A DNA stretch of 64,000 bases from Leucocoprinus leucothites. Lineage: Eukaryota > Basidiomycota > Agaricomycetes > Agaricales > Agaricaceae. The DNA is taken from assembly GCA_013368445.1 (NCBI GenBank), contig JAACJO010000004.1, forward strand, positions 2,418,001 through 2,482,000, given 5' to 3'. Made by a program: the position numbers and the translations under genes. Positions 55,938 through 64,000 of this stretch are shown here, piece after piece. Positions within the stretch are counted from its first letter, which is position 1, and the number at the start of each line of letters is the position of its first letter. The notes under the pieces were generated by a model. That model had not been told where the DNA came from and did not search any database. It was given only the letters and a program-made list of their open reading frames with translations.

Positions 55938-58414
55938 TCACGCTTTCATCTGTTCCTCAACCACCTCCAACTCTTTCACCTTCTTCTCCTCAGGAACACC
56001 ATCCTCACTCGCGGTTTCACTCACAACGGCCTCCTCACCACCGTATGAGCTTTGCTGCACCCGCATGCTCCTATACAATCCATCGAGCACCAAAAGCTCC
56101 TCATGTGTGCCTTGCTCGACTACGTGTCCGTCTTTGAATACAATGATCAGGTCCGATTCGACGACTGTCCGTAGACGATGTGCGATGAATATGCTGATAC
56201 GTGGTTTGCCATGTGACGGAGAGAGGAGAGGAGAGTGGATAGATTTGAGGAATTCAGATTCAGTATGTGCGTCTAATGTGGACGTCTATTCCGTCAACGT
56301 CAGTATCCGCAGGAGGGGGATCAGGGCAAGACATGGGAACATACAGCCTCATTGAAGAACAGGATCTCAGGATCCTTCAGCAAAACCCTGGCCACCACCA
56401 ACGGTTGCTTCTCACCAGCACTTATCATCAATCTTCTCTCCCTGACCTTCGTATCATAACACTATCATGTACATTTGCCTTCTTCACCACCTCCATAACC
56501 TCTTCATCCGTAGTCGTAAGCCTTCCATGTCGAATACTGTGGAGGACTGTGCTATGGAACAACGGCGTATCTTGCGGAACGATACCTATGCTCTTGCGAA
56601 GAGATTGAAGCATAATGGCAGATATATCTTGCCCCTTGATGGTGATAATCCCAGATGATGGGTGGTAAAACCGGAATAAGAGCCGGAACACAGTGGACTT
56701 GCCGCACCCCGAGGGACCGACAGTAGCTACCCTCTTCCCGGCCGGAATTTCAAAATTCAGCCCTCTGAAAATCAGCCTATCAGGTGATTCCTGAAATAAA
56801 CGTTCTCAAATTTGATCGAGCCTCCTTTTGCCAACGCCAGAGGTTTCGCATTGGGCCCTGGGGGGTCGGCAGTGAGAGTGTTGGTGTTGACAAGGGTGCC
56901 GAGGGTCTCTGTATCAAGTAGATTCTGCCACAATTCGCGGTGGATCGTACCGAGGAAATTGAGTGGGAGAGAAAGTTGAAAGATGAGCTGGTTGACCATA
57001 ACAAGGTCGCCAATGGTCATTGTTCCTTGAACTACGCCTTGTGCAGCGAGGAACATGGCCCCGGTCAGAGCGGAGGTAAAGATCACGTTTTGACCTGAGT
57101 TGGGGAAGGTGAGTGAGGTTGTGATTTTAGTAGAAGGTTTCTCGTAATTATGTAGGTGGGTGTCATATTGTGCGACCTCATATTTCTCGTTGTTGAATAT
57201 CTTTTGGTGAATGAGCGCTCGGGTGAGGATGAATGTCAAAACAGGAAACAAGCTTACCTTGGCAGCTTCAAAGTTGATGAGAGAGTCAACAGCGACTGTT
57301 GCAGCCTTGTTATCTGCTTGGTTCGCTTCACGACGGAACCGTGTCCTACAGAATTGGCAAAGATGTGAGAACGAGTAGGATCGAGGAAGGGATCCAACAT
57401 ACCGCCATGACGTCGTGCGCACCGTAAACCATGTGAATGCAGCGAGAGCAATGGTCGTGATAGCCGCGAAATCCCAGCCGAATTTATATGCCTACCCAAG
57501 TCTTGTTAGCTCTCGACTTGAATACAGCTCTCTCTAACAGGTACTCACCAGAATACCACAGACGAGCGAGATCTCTAGTACCGTAGGAGCAATTCGAAAC
57601 GAGATTGCCTGCATCAGGAAAGCAATCTCCTTCGTTCCCCTATCGATTGCGCGGGTCAGGCCGCCTTTCTGATGAGTCAAATGGAACTTGAGGTCCAGGT
57701 TGAGGCGTTCGAATGTTTCTCGTGCCACTTTGCGGATTGCACGTTGACCGACGTTGGCGAAGACCGCGTTGAGCAGTTCGTCCGAGAGTGCTGTACCAAC
57801 ACACGCAAAACCATCTGTCCAGAGTGATTTGGTATTCAAAGTCAGGGCATGTAAAGAACGGGCCTACATCTAAGAATCATTGAACCAGCAATTATCCTGG
57901 CCGTTGGAGGGGATGCAAGGTCGACATTCAGAGAATCAATAACTGACTTATATAGTGCCGGCACTTGGACATTCAACAACTAGAAAGGAATGAATATCAG
58001 TGTTTTCGTCTTGTTTTTTGCGCACACTTTAGCAGATATCAGAAGCACGAAACCAAGCAAGACGGTTCCTCGAGTACGCCAGTCATCCTTCGGCCAGACA
58101 TCAGCAAACAATTGCTTTACAATAATCCAATCATTCCGCCTCTGCTCTGCCTTCGTCGGGTACTGAACTTCTTCCTTTGGGGATCCTTGTTTCGGATTCG
58201 CCTTGGGCTTTTCCGCAGATTTCAGGGGAGAATTTGTTCTTGAGCAAGATGGCCAGAGCGTCAGAGTGCTATCAGTTGCGATGGTCGACAAGGCAGCAAC
58301 AAGGTCCAAAACAGGCCGAGCGCCGGCTGCTGTGTGTGTACAGTGCGAGCACAACCGAGGCGGGCGACATACGTTGTTTGTGCTCTTGACAATGTAGATC
58401 TCCACGTGATGCAC
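55938..58414 (-). pseudogene. Atm1-type mitochondrial ABC transporter, copy 1, inactive
   Basis: Exons homologous to the intact copy at 62130-64000 are all present, from an N-terminal part (EQRRNDWIIVKQLFADVWPK, near 58130) through the membrane domain to the nucleotide-binding domain and C-terminal tail. Lesions: frame lost before the ATPase core near 56780-56800 (YFRNHLIG instead of GYHPDRPIF); a 19-bp deletion between two TATGA repeats near 56453-56458; the ABC signature reads ISAGEKQP instead of ISGGEKQR; Walker B ends FFNEA instead of FFDEA. Walker A (GPSGCGKST) survives near 56700. These changes would abolish ATP hydrolysis even if the frame were kept. Confidence 0.88.
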
Positions 58415-58880
58415 GTCTAGAGGCGCCGTTGGCGGAGGTTGGCGGTCTGTGATCGATCATCTAGGCTGGAGAAACGACTTGTGCTTTGAAGTAACGTCGA
58501 AGTTGGCTATGGGACATTGATCACCTAGATTTACTACCCGAACTATCTACTGCGGACAACCCAGAGAATTACAACTATGGAGTACCAATCAAGGTAGGAA
58601 ATTCATCGTTCAACCCGAACCAACGATGTACCAAGGTATTAAATAATACAGAAGATACGAAGAGAAAAGCAGATCACAGTGAAAAGACGAAGGGGAAAAC
58701 AGCCTCGGATAATGTGAAATATCATGACAAGGTTTCGAGAGGTCAACATGTAAAAGACAAAGACAACGTCAGCAGATACTGCATTTTCAAGGAACCCAGA
58801 GGAACATTCTCTGCTTGGTTTCAAGTCAACGCTATTCAATATTGTGAGTAACAGTGCAGATGGAAAGAGAGTATCCTACA
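58415..58880. other. Intergenic within duplication copy 2
   Basis: Matches 52140-52628 with scattered changes and small indels. No gene. Confidence 0.5.
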
Positions 58881-60056
58881 TCATACCTCCGAGGATGGCT
58901 TGGCCGTCGACATCTTGTTCCCAGTGTCCACTTCAGATCCACTGTTTCTACCCCTGTGACTCCCATTCAATCCTCCATCACGCTTAATGGTGTCCAACTG
59001 TTGCTCCTCTGTGTCCCTCTTCACTAGCCGCTTCTTTTTCTCCTCCTCAATCAGATCATGAAGGATTCCCAGAACTCCAGGCGCCAAGAGAAAGACAGAA
59101 ATGGTCTGGCCATATGTCCACTGTGACTCTCCAGGCTGTACGAAGGAGGTGGCCTCATTGACCATCCACTCTGTACCAACGATGATGCCCACCAAGAAGC
59201 CGATATCAATCATGACAACATACATATAGAATACCCTTCCAAACGATGAAGGGCCCCCAAACAACGAAGGAAATAGTGTGAAAATAGATCTGCCTTCTCC
59301 TGACGGAGTGCTCTGAGCTGGCTTTTTGGAAATGGTCCCCATGATCAGCGTCGAACCGCTCCTGTAAAGCCCAACAGCTGCGTTGGAACCAAAAGACGTG
59401 TAAATAACAAGGAATGCTATGCGAGTTGCAGAACTGTTGCTAAAATAAGTATGGCCAAGTATACGGATTGGTATCGGCAGTCCAGTCTTGCATTGAATTG
59501 TTGAGCCAAAGGTGTCCACCGTAGCCCAGAACCACAGGCCAAATCCAGCGTAAAGGCCCATGGAAGCATGCATCCAGAGGGATGAGAAGAAGTTAAAGCG
59601 GGAGAAATCGCCGCCAGAATTAGAATATGGATCCGAAACGGCGCCGACGAAACCTAATCGCAGGGAATTGTATGGATCTTGCAGATCCGAGACGGAGGTG
59701 TTGAGCAACCGATGCATAATAGCAATGTTGGAGTACAAAAGGTTACTTGCATAGTTGACCCATCCAAGATTAAGCACGATTATAGCATGATATGCACTCA
59801 GCCCATAATTCCTGGACTGAATGAATGCTGACAAAAAGAGCGCCCCAGTGGTGAGAATGATTCCAGTTACTTGGGCATAAATGAGGCGAATGCCGCCTTG
59901 CGGGGTCCCGGTCCCCTCGCGTCGCCCTATTATCGTCCAAATAGCGACCAAAACACATAAAGTGTTCTGGAGGTAGACAGACACTCGGATTCCAATGCCA
60001 GCAATGTCAGGATTGGCTGGGATACAATCGGGGGGAATTGTTATGACTTCTGACAT
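58881..60056 (-). CDS. Seven-helix membrane protein, copy 2
   Basis: Single exon, 391 aa from Met 60056 (MSEVITIPPDCIPANPDIAG). Seven hydrophobic segments: VYLQNTLCVLVAIWTII, GIILTTGALFLSAFI, YHAIIVLNLGWVNYASNLLY, LYAGFGLWFWATV, IAFLVIYTSFGSNAAVGLY, YVVMIDIGFLVGIIVG, and TISVFLLAPGVLGIL. The tail of about 60 residues is charged and likely cytosolic. Conserved polar or aromatic patches (QSRNYGLSAYHAI, TVDTFGSTIQC, GTEWM...SFVQPGESQWTYGQ) are shared with the decayed sister copy at 52629-53697. The family is unknown to me; a small-ligand receptor or channel-like role is speculation. Confidence 0.72.
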   Translation of the reverse strand: MSEVITIPPDCIPANPDIAGIGIRVSVYLQNTLCVLVAIWTIIGRREGTGTPQGGIRLIYAQVTGIILTTGALFLSAFIQSRNYGLSAYHAIIVLNLGWVNYASNLLYSNIAIMHRLLNTSVSDLQDPYNSLRLGFVGAVSDPYSNSGGDFSRFNFFSSLWMHASMGLYAGFGLWFWATVDTFGSTIQCKTGLPIPIRILGHTYFSNSSATRIAFLVIYTSFGSNAAVGLYRSGSTLIMGTISKKPAQSTPSGEGRSIFTLFPSLFGGPSSFGRVFYMYVVMIDIGFLVGIIVGTEWMVNEATSFVQPGESQWTYGQTISVFLLAPGVLGILHDLIEEEKKKRLVKRDTEEQQLDTIKRDGGLNGSHRGRNSGSEVDTGNKMSTAKPSSEV

Positions 60057-62129
60057 GATCTAACGGCTTTTGGGTGAGGCCTCAAAACTGACTGCCACTT
60101 GAAGAACATTTGACTCACGTTATCTGGATGCAATGGATGGTACAGTGTCTGGACGGGGGTGCAGATAAGGTTGCAAGGATCAATCATATTAGCTTTATAG
60201 CTTCGTACCATGTGCGGCCGCTGGAGCCCAACGGCCCTTACTTTTCGCACCCGAAGGCGCTTCTCAGGCTCACCCACTACCCCATCTCGCAGCAGAAAGC
60301 ATTTTCGACTTTCCGGCGCTATTTTCCATCATGACATGGCAGATGACATGGAACGCAGCCTACTACATTCATGTTCTCCCTGGCGCCTATCGATATCGAC
60401 TCTCGAATTTGACTTCATCCGGAATGATCAAACCCAGACTAAGGATAGAAGCTAGAAATCAAAAACCTTCAGCACCTAAGAAGCACCCCCAAGGTGATTG
60501 AGGATGCCGATGCTCTAAGTCCATAAAGCTACCTCACCGATCAGAGCGCCCCAGACATGACACAAGGTCCCTCGAAGCCACATTTGAAGTGCCTGCGTGT
60601 TGAACAGTAGCCTTGGGAAGTACTCGCTCAAAGCCCGAGTGGATTGCTAGCGGCTGAGCGTCAAGAGTTGTGAGGTTGCTCACCGATGATCCATGTGTTT
60701 TGAGGTGGCTTTGGTCAATCAACGCCTCAAAATCTCAACTTTCAAGCTTTCATGGGGCTCAGAGAATAGCGCTTCAGCGTTTGAGTGAATGCCTGTGCTT
60801 TCGGTTGGGTCGATCTTCACGTGATCGCTGCGTTGTGGATGTACTATAATTGAATACCAGATTGCGCAATGGGGCTGGGTGGCTGTTCCGTTCATTCGAA
60901 CTTCACCAGCCACTTGCTGTGCTCAGTGCTCAAACGCTCACCAGTCTGTGCTGACCCCGTTCATGGGTCACTAGATCTCGAGGTTCACTATAGCACTCAG
61001 TCTGAGTTCACCACGACGGGGTACTCATCCGGTCACAAGCCAATGTGCGAGCAGCCGCTCTGGTTAGCCGTTCCCCAGTGATGGTTCGACCGAACTCATG
61101 GACATTGGGCGGCAACCTCCAGGTACAGGCACAGTACAGCATCTACAGACAGCAATATGTCAGATACCGCCGTATTCACTACAACTATCACCTGAACAAT
61201 GCCCCAAGCAGAAACGAAAAGGACTTCAAAGCCCAAGGCCCATGCACTGCGGACTGAAGACCATCAGCCAGTCAGCATATACCATCTTCGACTCGTTCTT
61301 CTCCTGCATCTACTCGAGAAAACTTAGCCCTGTCGGACTGGATGACAATCTTCAATTGTAAGGATGAAAATCCGGGCATAACCCAGTCCGATATTGTCGC
61401 TCAGTCGAAACCTTAAACGACAGGATAAACTTCAAGTGAGGATATCATCAGGCCTGGATGAGCCTGGGCTCCTCAAAGCGACCTAGAATCGTGACCTGAA
61501 CCCACGCTGGCAAGGCTCTCATAACCTGGGTAGCCCGGAAGGAGGAGGAAAAGACCACACAAGTACGGGATTCCCTGAATTCTACCCAGCACAACAAACG
61601 GGATTCAGGACAGCAAGGAGGACACGAAAGGTGAAGGATATCAACAATGGCCGTGGATTAGAACGGAACGGGTAAAATTTGATTCACGGGCGATATAGTT
61701 TCTTGCACAGTTTCTTACTAAAGGCTATATCAAGTCGGGTGAAGCTAGTTCTACTGCATCAAACGCCTAGATAACCTAGATATCACCTTCATGATCGCAC
61801 TTGAGTTTGGCAGGTCCACCCCTATGTGAACTAGCGAAAGGGACTTTATGCAACAGTTATCTCAAAGCCTCGAAGTTGCATTATCTCACTTGCGATTGGT
61901 CGTGTGCTCTATGTAGAAAAGGTTTTATGTGATTGACTAGACGATCTTTTCCAAAATATTGGCGAGTGGTCGTGACATTAGATCAAAAACTAGAAAGTAA
62001 CCTTGTAATGCATTAGAACACAAGTGCGGCGAGCGAAATGCTCAAATAAAGGAAGAAATGAGAGGGCAGTTCTAGACGATCCATTACTCGAAACATAAAT
62101 AATCTACAATAGTACTCATCACGCCAATA
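60057..62129. other. Copy-2 intergenic region
   Basis: 60057-60205 matches the copy-1 flank; 60210-61845 is specific to copy 2 and shows only short frames (such as 60110-60334, 61098-61361 plus). From 61845 homology to 55645 resumes as the 3' flank of the transporter. No gene supported. Confidence 0.45.
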
Positions 62130-64000
62130 TCACGCTTTCGTCTGTTCCTCAACCACCTCCAACTCTTTCACCTTCTTCCCCTCAGGAACACCATCCTCAC
62201 TCGCGGTTTCACTCACAACGGCCTCCTCACCACCGTACGAGCTTTGCTGCACCCACATGCTCCTATACAATCCATCGAGCGCCAAAAGCTCCTCGTGTGT
62301 GCCTTGCTCGACTACCTGTCCATCTTTGAGTACAATAATCAGGTCCGATTCGACGACTGTCCGTAGACGATGTGCGATGAAGATGCTGGTACGTGGTTTG
62401 CCATGTGACGGAGAGAGGAGAGTTGAGTGGATGGATTTGAGGAGTTCAGATTCGGTATGAGCATCTAACGCGGACGTCTATTCCATCAACGTCAGTATCC
62501 GAAAGCAAAGAATCAAGGAAACGTATAGGAACATACAGCCTCATCGAAAAACAGGATTTCGGGATCCTTTAGCAAAACTCTGGCCACCGCCAACCGTTGC
62601 TTCTCACCACCACTTATCATCAACCCTCTCTCTCCAACTTTCGTATCATACCGCTCGGGAAGTCTCATAATACTATCATGCACATTTGCCTTCTTCGCCA
62701 CCTCCACAACCTCTTCATCCGTTGCCGCAAGCCTTCCATATCGAATATTGTGGAGGACTGTGCTATGGAACAATGGCGTATCCTGCGGAACAATACCTAT
62801 GCTCTTGCGAAGGGATTGAAGCGTAATAGCAGATATATCTTGCCCGTCAATTGTGATAGTTCCAGATGATGGGTGGTAGAACCGGAATAAGAGCCGGAAC
62901 ACAGTTGACTTTCCGCATCCCGAAGGACCCACAATAGCTACCCTCTTCCCAGCCGGAATTTCGAAATTCAGCCCTTTGAAAATTGGCCTATCAGGATGGT
63001 AACCGAAATGAACATTCTCAAATTTGATCGAGCCTCCTTTTGCTAACGCCAGAGGTTTCGCATTTGGAGGGTCGGCAATAGGAGTGTTGGTGTTGACGAG
63101 GGTGACAAGGGTCTCCATGTCGAGTAGATTTTGCCGCATTTCGCGGTAAATTGTACCGAGGAAATTGAGTGGGAGAGAAAGCTGGAAGATGAGTTGATTG
63201 ACCATGACAAGGTCGCCAATGGTCATTGTTCCTTGAACTACGCCTTGCGCGGCGAGGAACATGGCCCCCGTCAGAGCGGAGGTAAAGATCACGTTTTGAC
63301 CTGAGTTGAGGAAGGCGAGCGAGGTTGTGATTTTAGTGGAAGATTTCTCGTAATTACGGAGGTGGGTGTCATATTGTGCGACCTCGTATTTCTCGTTGTT
63401 GAATATCTTTTGGCGAGTGAGCACTCGGTTGAGAATGTATGTCAATACAGGAAACAAGCTTACCTTGACAGCTTCGAAGTTGATGAGAGAATCAACAGCA
63501 ACTGTCGCAGCCTTGTTATCCGCTTGGTTTGCTTCTCGACGAAACCGTGTCCTACAGAGTTGGAAACCAAGTAAGAACGAGTAGGACAGGAAGGGATCCA
63601 ACATACCGCCATGACGTCGTGCGCACCGTAAACCAGGTGTATGCAGCGAGAGCAACGGCCGTGATAGCCGCGAAATCCCAGCCGAATTTATATGTCTACC
63701 CAGGTCCTGTTAACTCGCAACTTGAACATAGCTCCCCCTAACAGGTGCTCACCAGAATACCACAAACGAGCGAGATCTCTAGTGCCGTAGGAACAATTCG
63801 AAACAAGATTGCCTGCATCAGGAAAGCGATTCCTTTCGTCCCCCTATCAATTGCACGGGTCAGCCCGCCGGTCTGACGAGTCAAATGGAACTTGAGGTCC
63901 AGATTGAGAAGGTGTCCGAATGTTTCTCGTGCCACTTTGCGGATTGCACGTTGCCCGATGTTGGCGAAGACTGCGTTGAGCAGTTCGCCCGAGAGCGTTG
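62130..64000 (-). CDS. ATM1: Atm1/ABCB7-type mitochondrial ABC transporter (5' end beyond window)
   Basis: Exons: 63753 to beyond 64000, 63607-63695, 63464-63551, 62537-63406, 62130-62477. Atm1 exports a glutathione-linked sulfur compound from the mitochondrial matrix for cytosolic Fe-S protein assembly. Membrane-domain blocks include [32 protein letters not shown] and [20 protein letters not shown]. The ATPase domain is complete: Walker [11 protein letters not shown]-loop VPQDTPLF, signature ISGGEKQR, Walker [10 protein letters not shown]-loop TSALDAHTE and H-loop FIAHRL. The C-terminal tail is acidic ([13 protein letters not shown]). The 57-nt intron at 63407-63463 is stop-free and in frame, so it could be mistaken for coding. 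The N-terminus is outside the window. Confidence 0.9.

Larger units (their letters stand above)
52085..58375. repeat. Tandem duplication (~6.2 kb), copy 1 (decayed)
   Basis: Copy 1 holds the seven-helix protein at 52629-53697 and the ABC transporter pseudogene at 55938-58414. Copy 2 starts at about 58376 and runs out of the window. Offsets between matching points are 6.19-6.29 kb. A central part (53880-55638 versus 60210-61845) does not match. Confidence 0.8.
58376..64000. repeat. Tandem duplication (~6.2 kb), copy 2 (intact), runs off the window
   Basis: Begins within the 5' end of the copy-1 transporter gene: CTTGACAATGTAGATCTCCA at about 58384 matches about 52112. Contains the intact membrane protein (58881-60056) and the intact transporter. 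Confidence 0.8.

Noticed and set aside
63407..63463. 19 extra residues in the Atm1 reading frame
   Set aside because: The interval is stop-free and in frame but starts GTAAGC, ends AAAAG, and would split the conserved block joining EAVK to FNNEKYE; treated as an intron.
1..64000. CRISPR arrays, tRNA and rRNA genes
   Set aside because: No regularly spaced identical repeats and no tRNA or rRNA signature were seen on reading; weak tRNA genes with introns could have been missed by eye.

Overview
The window is fungal nuclear DNA. Nearly every recognisable gene is cut by 45-75 nt GT...AG introns, and I checked by hand that reading frames and phases close across them. The gene set (COQ4, PGS1, PIG-X/Pbn1, Atm1-type ABC transporter, MATH/BTB families, zinc-finger PARP-like proteins) and the transposon types point to a basidiomycete, most likely an Agaricomycete. 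The species is not determined. I saw no rRNA, tRNA or CRISPR.

Layout. 1-7.1 kb: decayed transposon land. A PIF/Harbinger-type transposase on the minus strand is split in two by about 2 kb carrying a dead Tc1/mariner transposase. 7.1-23.5 kb: five minus-strand paralogues with a MATH-like domain followed by BTB/POZ. Two are long (one of these has a late in-frame stop), one is a probable pseudogene, and two are intact copies made by a ~3.2 kb tandem duplication. One duplicate later received a 926 bp inverted-repeat element; the other keeps the empty site. 24-26.7 kb: PIG-X and a probable MARVEL-type membrane protein.

27-34.5 kb: the most interesting block. Three different PARP-like ADP-ribosyltransferase genes (477, 283 and 267 codons), a NADAR-domain gene (predicted ADP-ribose hydrolase family) and a zinc-finger-only paralogue of the largest PARP lie together. 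The neighbouring pairs are arranged divergently or tail to tail. This looks like a local writer/eraser/reader cluster for ADP-ribosylation. A pogo/Fot1 derivative (34.7-35.6 kb) and a possible dead zinc-finger fragment flank it.

36-45 kb: COQ4, a small membrane protein, a short hypothetical gene and PGS1. 45-48.4 kb holds no gene I can support. 48.5-52 kb: a large coiled-coil protein with a C-terminal membrane anchor and a tandem array of IQT-like motifs.

52.1-64 kb: a ~6.2 kb tandem duplication of [seven-helix membrane protein + Atm1-like ABC transporter]. The first copy is decayed (transporter with frameshifts and broken nucleotide-binding motifs, membrane protein without its start codon). 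The second copy looks intact and runs off the window end.
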